Source: Stygiobacter sp043807765
Lineage (GTDB): Bacteria; Bacteroidota; Ignavibacteria; Ignavibacteriales; Melioribacteraceae
Direction of reading: 5' to 3'
Length of the DNA: 64,000 bases
Assembly: GCA_043807765.1 (NCBI GenBank)
Contig: JAZDFQ010000110.1
Location: forward strand, 41,172 to 105,171
The first letter of the stretch is position 1; every line of letters starts with the position of its first letter. Shown here piece by piece: positions 50,460 through 59,528 of this stretch. Below the pieces are notes generated by a model. It saw nothing but the letters and a program-made list of their open reading frames with translations. It searched no databases and had not been told where the DNA came from. The position numbers were made by a program, and so were the translations under genes.

Positions 50460-51448
50460 ACCAACTGAATGACAAATATTCCAAATTGTATAAAAGTGAA
50501 ATAAAAAAAATTGATGTCGTTCTTGAGAAATTAGTTAAGAACCGTAAACCAGCTTCACTTTACAAACCGTGCGCTTATATTCTTGAGGGAAAAGGAAAGC
50601 GGCTTCGTCCATTTTTGGTTTTGCTTGCAGCCAAATCTGTAGGTGGAAAGTTCTCAAAAGTATATAATGCCGCAGCAGCCGTGGAAGTTCTTCACAACTT
50701 TACACTTGTACATGATGATATAATGGACAATTCCGATAAGAGGCGCGGCAGATTAACGTTGCACAAAAAATATGATTTAAGTACCGCCATACTAGCTGGA
50801 GATAATCTCGTTGCATTGGCTTATGAAAGCCTTCTGAAAGACACACAGACAAGAACGAATGAAGTTCTAAATGCATTCACATACGGAATTATAGAAGTTT
50901 GCGAAGGACAAAGTTTAGATAAAGTTTTTGAGATTCGTACTAAAGTTTCTTTAGCAGAATACAAAGTTATGATTTACAAAAAGACTGCCGCGCTTGTTGA
51001 AATGTGCTGCATCATCGGCGGGTTACTTGCCGGTGGTTCAAAAAAAGAAATTGAGATTCTCGGAAATTACGGCAAGAACCTTGGAATGGCTTTTCAGATT
51101 CAAGATGATTTGCTAGACTTAATTGCTGAAGAACATGAATTTGGCAAGAGAATAGGCAGCGATTTGATTGAAGGTAAGAAAACTTTTCTCTTTTTAAGAG
51201 CTTTACAGAAAGCAGACGCTAGTGATAAACTTATCCTAGAAAAAGTTATTTCTCAAAAAGGAATTAACCCGAAAGAGATAGAGAATTACAAAAATTTGTA
51301 CATTAGGCTTGGAATTTTAAAAGACGCTAAAAAAGAAATTGAGCGCTACACAAAATTGGCGCTTAAAGAGTTATCCTCTCTTAAAAATAAAGAGGGGCAA
51401 CAATTAATGATTTGGTTGGCTAACGCTCTAATTAATAGAAATAAATGA
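50456..51448 (+). CDS. Polyprenyl (isoprenoid) diphosphate synthase
   Basis: Head-to-tail prenyltransferase that adds IPP units to an allylic diphosphate. The 330 residues contain GKGKRLRPFLVLL, the first aspartate-rich motif DDIMD at residues 87-91 with RRGRLTLH after it, and the second motif in FQIQDDLLDL. A phenylalanine at the fifth position before the first motif suggests a medium chain such as C15-C20, but chain length cannot be settled from sequence. It starts with TTG overlapping the fni stop and overlaps the HPr gene by four bases. Confidence 0.9.
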   Translation: MNQLNDKYSKLYKSEIKKIDVVLEKLVKNRKPASLYKPCAYILEGKGKRLRPFLVLLAAKSVGGKFSKVYNAAAAVEVLHNFTLVHDDIMDNSDKRRGRLTLHKKYDLSTAILAGDNLVALAYESLLKDTQTRTNEVLNAFTYGIIEVCEGQSLDKVFEIRTKVSLAEYKVMIYKKTAALVEMCCIIGGLLAGGSKKEIEILGNYGKNLGMAFQIQDDLLDLIAEEHEFGKRIGSDLIEGKKTFLFLRALQKADASDKLILEKVISQKGINPKEIENYKNLYIRLGILKDAKKEIERYTKLALKELSSLKNKEGQQLMIWLANALINRNK

Positions 51449-51711
51449 AAGAAATTACTGTAACCATTATCAATAATGCCGGTCTTCATACTCGTCCGGC
51501 TGCAACAATCGTAAAATTAGCTTCAAAATATAAAAGCGAATTCTTTTTGAATAAAGATGGTCTTCATATAAATGGAAAAAGTATTATTGGAGTAATGACT
51601 TTAGCTGCTGAAAAAGGGAGCCAAATAGTACTTTCATTTGACGGAGATGATGAAGAAGAAGCTTCAAAAGAAATTGTCGATTACTTTAATAGAGGATTTG
51701 ACGAACTCTAA
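51445..51711 (+). CDS. ptsH: Phosphocarrier protein HPr
   Basis: An 88-residue HPr. The phosphorylation histidine H15 is in NAGLHTRPAA and the regulatory serine S46 in NGKSIIGVMTLAAEKG, the site used by HPr kinase in organisms that have one. No PTS sugar permease (enzyme II) and no HPr kinase lie in the window. It overlaps the prenyl synthase gene by four bases and is followed at once by enzyme I. Confidence 0.95.
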   Translation: MKEITVTIINNAGLHTRPAATIVKLASKYKSEFFLNKDGLHINGKSIIGVMTLAAEKGSQIVLSFDGDDEEEASKEIVDYFNRGFDEL

Positions 51712-51712
51712 A

Positions 51713-53464
51713 ATGAAAGAGAGACAGATAAATACCGTATTGAAAGGTATAGCCGCTGCTCCGGGAATTGTTGTTGCCAAGGCATACATTTATGCAAAGG
51801 AAAAAGAAGAAATATCTTCTGAGAAAATAACAGATGTTGATGAAGCGCTTAATAATTTAGAAGTGGCGCTTGATCTATCTAAAAAAGAACTGAAGAAAAT
51901 TTTCTCCCTTGCTGTTGATAAACTTGGGGAAAAGCGTGGCGCAATTTTCGAAGCGCAAATGATGATTCTCGACGATCCAATTTTAGTTTCTACATTAAAG
52001 AAAAGAATTCAGACTGAAATGAAAATGCCGGAATTTATTGTTGATAGCGAAATATCAAAATATACTCATTTGATGAGCCTTGCTGACGAAGCATATATGA
52101 AAGAGCGCTCCCACGATATAGAAGATATAAAGCATAGAATCATTCGAAATCTCAAAAAGAAAAAGTGGCGTTCAAGAATTGCAAGCGATGTAATTGTTGT
52201 AACTACAAACTTATCTCCATCAGATACAGTTTTATTTTCTCGTGTAAATGTGAAAGGTTATGCAACGGATTTTGGCGGCCTAACTTCACATGCGGCAATT
52301 CTAGCTAGATCGCTAAATATACCGGCTGTTGTTGGATTGCACGATGCAATGAATAAAATTTCTGAGGATGATGAGATAATAATTGATGGCTATAAAGGTA
52401 TAGTAATCATTAATCCGGATGAAAAGCATCTCAAAGAATATCATAAGAAAATTGAAAAGCTCCAGAATTATGATGCAGAACTGAGCAAGTTAAAAGATCT
52501 ACCCGCAGAAACTCTTGATGGATTGCAGATTCAACTTGAAGCCAATTTAGATATTAATGACGAACTGGATTTTATAGTTCACAATTGCGCCAAAGGAATT
52601 GGCTTAGTACGAACTGAGCAGTTGTTTCAACAATCAGTAGCTTTCCCGGATGAAGAAGAACAATTCTTAGTTTATAAAGATATTGCAGATAAAGTCTATC
52701 CCGATTTTGTTACAATCCGCGCTTTTGATATTGGTGGCGACAAAGTATTACCGGTGGATTTAAAAGAGCCAAATCCATTTTTAGGATGGCGTGGTGTAAG
52801 GCTTCTTCTTGATAGCCGAGATTTATTCAAGACACAAATACGCGCAATTCTGAGATCAAGCTATCACAAGAATGTTCGTATGATGATTCCGATGATTACT
52901 TCTCTTGAAGAAGTTAGAGAATGCAATAAACTTATCGAAGAATGCAAGAAAGAAATTCACAAAGAAGGGAAACAGTACGATAAACATATGCAAGTCGGAT
53001 TGATGATTGAAATTCCATCGGCAGCAGCAATGGCAAAGGAATTTGCCGAAGAATCGGATTTCTTAAGCATTGGAACAAATGATTTAATACAATATACTCT
53101 TGCTGTAGATCGCGGAAATGAAATTGTATCAAAGCTATACCAAGAGTTTCACCCGGCAATTGTAAGATTTATTTATCACATCATTTCTGAAGGCAAGGTT
53201 GCCGGTAAACGAGTTAGTTTGTGCGGAGAAATGGCTGCAGATCCGTTTGCAGTACCTTTGCTTATTGGACTTGGCCTAGAATCATTCAGTGCATCTGCAT
53301 CAATTTTACCACATATCAAAAAAGTGATACGCAGTATCACCTACGCTGAGGCAGCTGAGCTTGGCGAAAAATGTTTGCGACTTAGAACTGAAAAAGAGAT
53401 TAATGCAGAGATGCACGCGTTTTATAACAAAAAAATACAAGACCAAATTAAAAACCTTTATTGA
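51713..53464 (+). CDS. ptsI: Phosphoenolpyruvate-protein phosphotransferase (enzyme I)
   Basis: Passes phosphate from PEP to HPr. The 583-residue protein begins MKERQINTVLKGIAAAPGIV. An in-frame ATG at 51638 would add 25 residues inside ptsH and is rejected. Present are the active histidine in GGLTSHAAILARSL, RTEQLFQ, GGDKVLPVDL with GWRGVR, and the PEP-binding SIGTNDLIQYTLAVDR and LCGEMA. Only general PTS parts are visible here, so the pair may serve regulation as much as sugar uptake. Confidence 0.95.
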   Translation: MKERQINTVLKGIAAAPGIVVAKAYIYAKEKEEISSEKITDVDEALNNLEVALDLSKKELKKIFSLAVDKLGEKRGAIFEAQMMILDDPILVSTLKKRIQTEMKMPEFIVDSEISKYTHLMSLADEAYMKERSHDIEDIKHRIIRNLKKKKWRSRIASDVIVVTTNLSPSDTVLFSRVNVKGYATDFGGLTSHAAILARSLNIPAVVGLHDAMNKISEDDEIIIDGYKGIVIINPDEKHLKEYHKKIEKLQNYDAELSKLKDLPAETLDGLQIQLEANLDINDELDFIVHNCAKGIGLVRTEQLFQQSVAFPDEEEQFLVYKDIADKVYPDFVTIRAFDIGGDKVLPVDLKEPNPFLGWRGVRLLLDSRDLFKTQIRAILRSSYHKNVRMMIPMITSLEEVRECNKLIEECKKEIHKEGKQYDKHMQVGLMIEIPSAAAMAKEFAEESDFLSIGTNDLIQYTLAVDRGNEIVSKLYQEFHPAIVRFIYHIISEGKVAGKRVSLCGEMAADPFAVPLLIGLGLESFSASASILPHIKKVIRSITYAEAAELGEKCLRLRTEKEINAEMHAFYNKKIQDQIKNLY

Positions 53465-53471
53465 GAGACAC

Positions 53472-54503
53472 ATGATAACCAAAGACCTAATTTCAAAGCT
53501 TGATCCGGACAATCAATTTGAAGTATTAAAAGATTCTTACTCACAAGTAGAATTTGCATGGAATATTAAATTAGATTTATCCTCGATTGACACAACTAAA
53601 ATTAAAAACATTATTGTAACCGGATTAGGCGGGTCTGCAATTGGGGGTGAGTTAGTTCAAAGCTTCTTTAGAACAGAGCTCAAGTTTCCTTATCAAGTAA
53701 ACCGAAATTACGAATTACCTCTATATGCTAACGAAGAAACATTAGTTATAGCTTCTTCTTATTCCGGTAATACTGAAGAAACTCTTACTGCTTTGAACGA
53801 TGCAATTGCAAAGAAATGCCAGATTGTTTGTGTTACTACCGGCGGAAAAGTTGAAGAGATTGCAAAACAAAATAATATCCCTTTTGGAATTCTTAAGAAA
53901 GGATTTCAGCCGCGCTATGCGTTGTGGATTAATTTCTTTTCTATTGTGAATATTTTTAACACACTTAAACTTGTGCCCGACCAAAACGAAATTGTAAAAG
54001 ATGTTATCGGTTTGCTGAAGAAAATGGGACTAGAATTTGCAACTGAGAAAAATGAAGCAACCACTATCGCTGAGAGTCTTTTAGGATTTGTTCCGCTAGT
54101 GTATTCTGTTAGCGATTATACTTCAGTCGTTGGAACGAGATTCAAAGGACAGTTCAATGAGAATTCCAAACAGCATGCTTTTGCAAACTGCTATCCCGAA
54201 CTTGACCATAATGAAATTATGGGCTGGGAAAGTTATAAACCTACAATGAATTTCAAACTCATTAACATTTTAGATGAAGAATATCATCCGCAAGTTAAAA
54301 AGAGATTTGTGGTTACTACAGAGATCATTAAAAAAACCGGCGCAGATGTTATCACAATCCAGAGTAAAGAGAATAATTATAAACTGCGCTTAGTTGATAT
54401 GATTTATTTAGGTGACTGGATGACTTACTACTACGCATTAATGCGCGGCTTTGATCCGACTACAATCAAGAACATTAATTATTTGAAAGAAAGATTAGCA
54501 TAA
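53472..54503 (+). CDS. Bifunctional phosphoglucose/phosphomannose isomerase
   Basis: Interconverts fructose-6-phosphate with glucose- and mannose-6-phosphate. The 343-residue protein has two SIS domains and the family signatures GLGGSAIGGELV, ASSYSGNTEETL, QPRYALW, ELDHNEIMGWE and the C-terminal LRLVDMIYLGDWMTYYYAL (in part). This is the archaeal/Chlorobi-type Pgi-Pmi family, unlike classical Pgi. An in-frame ATG at 53361 lies inside ptsI and adds 37 unrelated residues; the ATG at 53472, eight bases after the ptsI stop with GAGAG before it, is preferred. Confidence 0.92.
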   Translation: MITKDLISKLDPDNQFEVLKDSYSQVEFAWNIKLDLSSIDTTKIKNIIVTGLGGSAIGGELVQSFFRTELKFPYQVNRNYELPLYANEETLVIASSYSGNTEETLTALNDAIAKKCQIVCVTTGGKVEEIAKQNNIPFGILKKGFQPRYALWINFFSIVNIFNTLKLVPDQNEIVKDVIGLLKKMGLEFATEKNEATTIAESLLGFVPLVYSVSDYTSVVGTRFKGQFNENSKQHAFANCYPELDHNEIMGWESYKPTMNFKLINILDEEYHPQVKKRFVVTTEIIKKTGADVITIQSKENNYKLRLVDMIYLGDWMTYYYALMRGFDPTTIKNINYLKERLA

Positions 54504-54518
54504 TATCATCTATACGAG

Positions 54519-54556
54519 AAAAAAGGTCATGTTCGAGATTGAACATGACCTTTTTT
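54519..54556. terminator. Bidirectional terminator between pgi/pmi and polA
   Basis: A 10-bp perfect stem GGTCATGTTC/GAACATGACC with a six-base loop, preceded by six A and followed by six T residues. The A and T flanks let it stop transcription from both sides, which suits the convergent genes around it. Confidence 0.92.
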
Positions 54557-54576
54557 GTTATAAAAACCCTTATTAA

Positions 54577-57396
54577 TTAATGCGCATCAAGCCAGTTATC
54601 ACCAACTCCGGTTTCAACAATTACCGGAACGTTCAGTGGTAACGCAGATTCCATCAGTTCCTTCACAAGCTGTCTGAGATCATTTATTTCATCTTTATGT
54701 GCATCAAAGACCAACTCATCATGTACTTGTAAAACCATCTTAGAAGTGAATTTGTTTTCAGTCATTGCATAGTAAATCCTAATCATAGCAAGTTTAATCA
54801 TATCGGCTGCTGAACCTTGAATTGGCATATTCACTGCAACACGTTCCTCAAATTGCCGCATTATTCTATTTTTACTGTTAATATTTCTCAAATATCTTCT
54901 TCGTCCAAGTAAAGTTTCGGAGTAGCCTTTTGCTTGTGCCCTCTTAACTGAATCCTCCATAAATGTTTTAACATTTCTGAATGAACTAAAATAATTATCA
55001 ATAATTTCTTTAGCATGATGTTGCGTAATTCCCAAACGGGATTTAAGTCCAAATGGTCCCAAGCCATAGAGAATCCCAAAATTTACTTCTTTTGCTTTAC
55101 GTCTCATATCTTGTGTTACTTCGCTTGGATCAACTCTGAAAACTAACGCCGCAGTCCTTTTATGAATGTCTTCTCCGTTTTTAAAAGCTTCCATCAAGGT
55201 TTCATCAGAGCAAATACTAGCCATAATTCTTAATTCGATCTGGCTGTAATCTGCAGAAAGAATTAGGTGATTTTTATCTCTGGGAACAAACGCTTTACGA
55301 ATCTCTTTCCCAAGATCAGTTCTAATAGGAATATTCTGCAAGTTAGGATCGATACTTGATAATCTTCCGGTTGAGACGAGTGACTGATTAAACGTAGTAT
55401 GAATTCTTCCGGTTTTTGGATTAATTAGTTGCGGCAGCGAATCAGCATAAGTGGATTTAAGTTTAGAAACTTGTCTGTAATCGGAAATGATATCAATTAT
55501 TTCGTGTGAGCCGTGCAGCATTTCAAGCGATTTAGCATCGGTAGAAAAGCCGGTTTTGGTTTTAGTAGTTGTCGGTAGTTGAAGTTTATCGAACAGAATT
55601 CTTTGAAGCTGCTGAGTACTGTTAATATTAAATTCTTCACCGGCGTGTTTATAAATTTCGCGGGTGTAATTATCCAACAAAATCTGAAGATCATTGCTGA
55701 ACACTTTTAGACTATTGTTATCAATACGAATTCCTTCCCGCTCCATGTCCTCCAAAACTGTAACAAGTGGGAACTCAACTTCGTAAGCTAGTTTTTCAAG
55801 TCCTTCTTGCTTCAATTCCTTTTTAAGTCGCTCGAATAATCTAAAAGTAATATCCGCGTCTTCAGCAGAGTAATCTGCAAGACGCTCCGGCTCAACTTCA
55901 AATATTTTTTCCGGTGTTTTCTTAGAGCCGATCAAATCTATCAATGGAATTGGCTGATAACCAAGATATTTTTGCGAGAGATCATCCATGCCATGTTTCT
56001 GATCCGGATCAATCACATAACTAGCCAGCATTGTATCAAAAAAGAAATTCTCCACTCTAATACCATAAGTACGCATTACAGCAATATCATATTTTCCATT
56101 CTGGCAAATCTTTTTACTCTTTGCACTTTCAAAAACCGGTTTAAATATTTTGCAGAAATCATCAACCGGAAGTCTGTCGGATAAATCCGCTGTAAAAAGG
56201 GAAGAAGATTCCCGCGAAGGATTTGTTGCAACGAAATAAGCTTCTTTAGGTTTTAGCGCAAATGCGCAGCCGGCTAGTTTTACGTTAAATGTGTCTAAAC
56301 CATCAGTCTCAGTATCGAATACAAACAGATCTGCCTCGGATAATTTATTGGCCAGTTCTTTAGCATCCTTAGCATTGAGGATGAGTTTATACTTAACTTT
56401 TGTTCTATCAAAAGAAGCAATCAATTCGGGTGCAATCTCGATGACATCTTGCGGCTCTTCAACTTTACTATCAGCTACATTCTCAACTTCGTTCTTAGAA
56501 TCTACTTCTAAAAAAATCTTTTTGAGTTTGTTGGGAAAAGCTCGGAAATCCAATTCTGCAAACAAAGCTAGGAGTTTTTCAAAATTAGGTTTCTCGAACT
56601 TTGCTTCTTCAAAATTCATGTGGAAAGGTGTATCTATTTTTATAGTAGCTAGTTCTTTAGATAGAAACGCGTTTTCCTTGCTCGCAATCAGTTTATTCTT
56701 GATACTCTCTTTGCTAACCTTATCAATATTCTTGTAAATGTTCTCAAGCGACTTGAATTCTTGGATAAGCGGTACGGCGGATTTTGGTCCAATTCCGGCA
56801 ACACCGGGAATGTCATCGCTAGCATCACCAACTAAAGCGAGGTAGTCAATCATTTGGATTGGTTCAAAACCCATTTCCTCGCGCACTTTCTCTTCGTCGA
56901 TTATTACAATCTCTTCGGTGGATTTACCCGGCTTAACAACCCGGACATTTTCAGAAATTAATTGTATGTAGTCTTTGTCGGGAGTAATTGCGTAGCAGTC
57001 GAACCCAATTTTAGAGGCCTCAGTTACAGCAGTTCCAATCAAATCATCTGCTTCGTATCCCGGCAAAATATAAATTGGTATGTTAAATGCCTCAATTACT
57101 TCTTTTATGCGATGAATTTGGGGAATCATATCTTCCGGCATTGCTTGACGGGAAGATTTGTAATGTTCGTATCGCTCATGCCTAAAGGTCTTTTCTTTAG
57201 AATCGAACGCTACAGCTATATAGTTCGGCTTTGTATCTTCAATAATTTTAAAGAGCTGATTGATAAATCCGAACACAGCAGAAGTAGGTTCTCCCTTGGA
57301 ATTTGAGAGAGGACGGGAAATAAATGCATAGTAGCCTTTATATGCTAAAGCCATTGCATCGATGATTACAAACTTTTTGGAAGAATTTTTACTCAT
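54577..57396 (-). CDS. polA: DNA polymerase I
   Basis: Repair and Okazaki-fragment polymerase. The 939-residue protein has a 5'-3' exonuclease domain (FVIIDAMALAYKGYYAF, TPDKDYIQL, LVGDASDDIPGVAGIGPKSA), a 3'-5' proofreading domain with intact DTETDG at 361-366, and the polymerase domain with SADYSQIELR, motif B RRKAKEVNFGILYG and motif C VHDELVF. The ATG at 57396 is chosen: AAGGA lies four bases upstream and the product starts MSKNSSKKFVIIDA. The ATG at 57555 would add 53 unrelated residues. Confidence 0.97.
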   Translation of the reverse strand: MSKNSSKKFVIIDAMALAYKGYYAFISRPLSNSKGEPTSAVFGFINQLFKIIEDTKPNYIAVAFDSKEKTFRHERYEHYKSSRQAMPEDMIPQIHRIKEVIEAFNIPIYILPGYEADDLIGTAVTEASKIGFDCYAITPDKDYIQLISENVRVVKPGKSTEEIVIIDEEKVREEMGFEPIQMIDYLALVGDASDDIPGVAGIGPKSAVPLIQEFKSLENIYKNIDKVSKESIKNKLIASKENAFLSKELATIKIDTPFHMNFEEAKFEKPNFEKLLALFAELDFRAFPNKLKKIFLEVDSKNEVENVADSKVEEPQDVIEIAPELIASFDRTKVKYKLILNAKDAKELANKLSEADLFVFDTETDGLDTFNVKLAGCAFALKPKEAYFVATNPSRESSSLFTADLSDRLPVDDFCKIFKPVFESAKSKKICQNGKYDIAVMRTYGIRVENFFFDTMLASYVIDPDQKHGMDDLSQKYLGYQPIPLIDLIGSKKTPEKIFEVEPERLADYSAEDADITFRLFERLKKELKQEGLEKLAYEVEFPLVTVLEDMEREGIRIDNNSLKVFSNDLQILLDNYTREIYKHAGEEFNINSTQQLQRILFDKLQLPTTTKTKTGFSTDAKSLEMLHGSHEIIDIISDYRQVSKLKSTYADSLPQLINPKTGRIHTTFNQSLVSTGRLSSIDPNLQNIPIRTDLGKEIRKAFVPRDKNHLILSADYSQIELRIMASICSDETLMEAFKNGEDIHKRTAALVFRVDPSEVTQDMRRKAKEVNFGILYGLGPFGLKSRLGITQHHAKEIIDNYFSSFRNVKTFMEDSVKRAQAKGYSETLLGRRRYLRNINSKNRIMRQFEERVAVNMPIQGSAADMIKLAMIRIYYAMTENKFTSKMVLQVHDELVFDAHKDEINDLRQLVKELMESALPLNVPVIVETGVGDNWLDAH

Positions 57397-57426
57397 AGCT
57401 TCCTTAATCTGATAATGTTTTTTGGT

Positions 57427-57435
57427 TATATTTTG
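57427..57435 (+). promoter_or_regulatory. Possible -7 promoter element of the secreted nuclease operon
   Basis: TATATTTTG, the same word found before yceD, lies 46 bases before the start of the exported nuclease-family gene, in the divergent gap from polA. No clear TTG element is seen 19-21 bases upstream. Confidence 0.25.
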
Positions 57436-57481
57436 ATTCGAAAATAGGCATTCATTACTAAAATAAAAAATTGATGGAATT

Positions 57482-58513
57482 ATGAAGAAAACCCTAGTTA
57501 AGCTGCTAATGATCGCATTTTTCATTCCACAAATCTTAATCTGCCAATCGGACAAGAAAGAGGCGCTTTATGTTGCGCAATTCAACATTGAAAATTTGTT
57601 TGATGCTATAGATGATCCGAATATTGACGATGCCGAATTTCTGCCCGAATCAGATAAATTTTGGACAGATGGCAAAATCAATGCTAAACTAACAAATCTT
57701 GCCAAAGTCATTAATTTTATGAATAAGGGACTAGGACCGGATGTTTTTGCTGTTGAAGAAGTTGAAAACTTCAATATGATGAAGCGACTCTGTTATGCAA
57801 TGAAAGATAGAGATTACATTCCGGTTCACAGAGATTCTAAAGATGCACGAGGCATCGATGTTGGACTAATATACGATCGGAATATTTTTGAAATTGAAGA
57901 GATTAATACAATTGATGTTAAACTTCCGAACGGTTATCCGACAAGAGATATTTTACATGCTGTTTTAAAACATAAGACCAGCAGAGAGATTATACATTTT
58001 TTTGTTAATCATTGGCCATCGCGCAGAGGCGGAAAGGAAAAATCAAACATAAACCGTGAAGCAGCAGCAAAGACTTTAAGGAAAGCATTAGATGTTTTGC
58101 TAGAATCAAAACCAAACGCAAATGTTGTAATACTTGGTGATTTTAACGACGGCCCACTTGATGCATCTTTAACAAATGTTTTAAAAGCCGGCGATTTCAA
58201 TTGTGGCGAAAAACAGAATAAAGGAACTTTGCTAAACTTAGCTTACAAGAAAGCATCTCAAAAAGAAGGCTCATATTTATTTGCCCGCAATTGGGATATG
58301 ATAGATCAGATCATTGTCTCAGCTTCTTTCAATGACGGGAAAAAGTTAGAATACGATTGTGATTCATACGAAATAATCAAACCGGCGTTTATGATAATTC
58401 ACGGTGGAGATAGAGAAGGGGGTGCACTACCAACTTATATGGGAATAAAATATGTTGGTGGATTTAGTGATCACTTTCCGGTTGGAGCTAGATTTATTTT
58501 TAAAGCAGAATAA
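57482..58513 (+). CDS. Exported endonuclease/exonuclease/phosphatase-family protein
   Basis: A 343-residue EEP-superfamily protein with a signal peptide (KKTLVKLLMIAFFIPQILICQ), so it is expected in the periplasm or outside the cell. Catalytic features are QFNIENLFDAID (asparagine and metal-binding glutamate region), VFAVEEVEN, VNHWPSRRGG, LGDFNDGP and the terminal SDHFPVGARF with the catalytic histidine. Such proteins cut DNA, RNA or phosphoesters; the substrate is not given by the sequence. A role in scavenging nucleic acids would fit the nucleoside-salvage operon elsewhere in the window. Confidence 0.88.
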   Translation: MKKTLVKLLMIAFFIPQILICQSDKKEALYVAQFNIENLFDAIDDPNIDDAEFLPESDKFWTDGKINAKLTNLAKVINFMNKGLGPDVFAVEEVENFNMMKRLCYAMKDRDYIPVHRDSKDARGIDVGLIYDRNIFEIEEINTIDVKLPNGYPTRDILHAVLKHKTSREIIHFFVNHWPSRRGGKEKSNINREAAAKTLRKALDVLLESKPNANVVILGDFNDGPLDASLTNVLKAGDFNCGEKQNKGTLLNLAYKKASQKEGSYLFARNWDMIDQIIVSASFNDGKKLEYDCDSYEIIKPAFMIIHGGDREGGALPTYMGIKYVGGFSDHFPVGARFIFKAE

Positions 58514-58527
58514 AAAGAGAGGATAAA

Positions 58528-58980
58528 ATGAATTTAAGTGAAAAGATCAATATTGATTTAAAAGAATCCATGAAGAGTGGAGATAAAGTACGTTTAGAAA
58601 CCGTTCGTTCAATCCGCGCCTTAATTTTGGAATTTGAAAAAAGCGGAAGCGGTAAAGAATTTACAGACGAAGAGGGATTGAGAATTTTAACTGTTGCCGC
58701 TAAGAAAAGAAAGGAATCTATTGAGCAATACAAAAATGCCGGCAGAACAGATCTATCGGACAAAGAAGAAGCTGAGTTAAAGATAATCGAAGAATATTTG
58801 CCGAAGCAATTAACACTAGATGAAATTCTTATTGAAGTAAAAAAGATTGCCGAAGAAGTTGGCGCAAAGGGAAAAGAAGACTTTGCTAAAGTTATGCCGG
58901 TCGCAGCTAAAAATCTGAAAGGCAAAGCTGACGGAAAAGTAATTCGTGAAATTCTAGAAAAACTATTGAGCGGAAATTGA
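58528..58980 (+). CDS. yqeY: GatB/YqeY domain protein
   Basis: A 150-residue stand-alone YqeY protein, related to the tail domain of the GatB amidotransferase subunit. It has the N-terminal KSGDKVRLETVRSIRALI segment, the KRKESIEQYKNAGRTDLSDKE block (shown in part) and the C-terminal GKADGKVIREILEKLL. The tail domain binds tRNA in GatB; the free protein has no defined job. It overlaps cvpA by four bases. Confidence 0.92.
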   Translation: MNLSEKINIDLKESMKSGDKVRLETVRSIRALILEFEKSGSGKEFTDEEGLRILTVAAKKRKESIEQYKNAGRTDLSDKEEAELKIIEEYLPKQLTLDEILIEVKKIAEEVGAKGKEDFAKVMPVAAKNLKGKADGKVIREILEKLLSGN

Positions 58981-59528
58981 ATTATTTAGACTACATTATT
59001 CTTGTTATTGTTTTAATTGGCTTTATTCTTGGTTTTAAAGACGGTCTTATTCGTAAAATAATTGGTTTGATTGGATTAATTGTTGCCATAGTGCTTGCGT
59101 TTCAACTCGGTGGAAAAGTAGGCAAGCTGTTTACTTCTTTCTTCAATCAAGATGAATATTTGGCAAGTTTAATCTCCGGTATTGTAATTTTTCTCGGAGC
59201 ACTTCTGATAACTTCAATTGTAAAAAGAATAATTCATCCAACCGATAAAGTTAATAACATCATTAATCAAACACTGGGCGGGCTGATAGGTGTTATACAA
59301 ATACTTTTTTTTACCAGTACGCTTTGTTTGTTCCTAAACATATTTGGTTTTCCCAAGAAAGATGAGAGAGAGCAAGCGACTTTTTATAACTCGGTGCTGA
59401 ATTTAATTCCTAAGACAACCGACTTTATAATTGGAAACCGGGCAAAGGCAACGGATGCAATCAAGAATTACATCGAAAAAAACGACACTGATACTACTAC
59501 TCAAATAGACTCCAGTAAAATAAAATGA
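58977..59528 (+). CDS. cvpA: CvpA-family membrane protein
   Basis: A 183-residue inner-membrane protein with four hydrophobic segments (about residues 1-20, 25-45, 62-80 and 98-120) and a polar C-terminal tail. The opening NYLDYIILVIVLIGFILGFKDG and later GLIGVIQILFF are typical of CvpA, a family required for colicin V export in E. coli and for envelope integrity elsewhere. It starts with TTG overlapping yqeY and overlaps mutS2 by four bases; cvpA-mutS2 pairing is common. Confidence 0.85.
   Translation: MNYLDYIILVIVLIGFILGFKDGLIRKIIGLIGLIVAIVLAFQLGGKVGKLFTSFFNQDEYLASLISGIVIFLGALLITSIVKRIIHPTDKVNNIINQTLGGLIGVIQILFFTSTLCLFLNIFGFPKKDEREQATFYNSVLNLIPKTTDFIIGNRAKATDAIKNYIEKNDTDTTTQIDSSKIK

Noticed and set aside
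57397..57555. Long N-terminal extension of polA from ATG 57555
   Set aside because: The extra 53 residues match no polymerase, and a good ribosome-binding site precedes the ATG at 57396.
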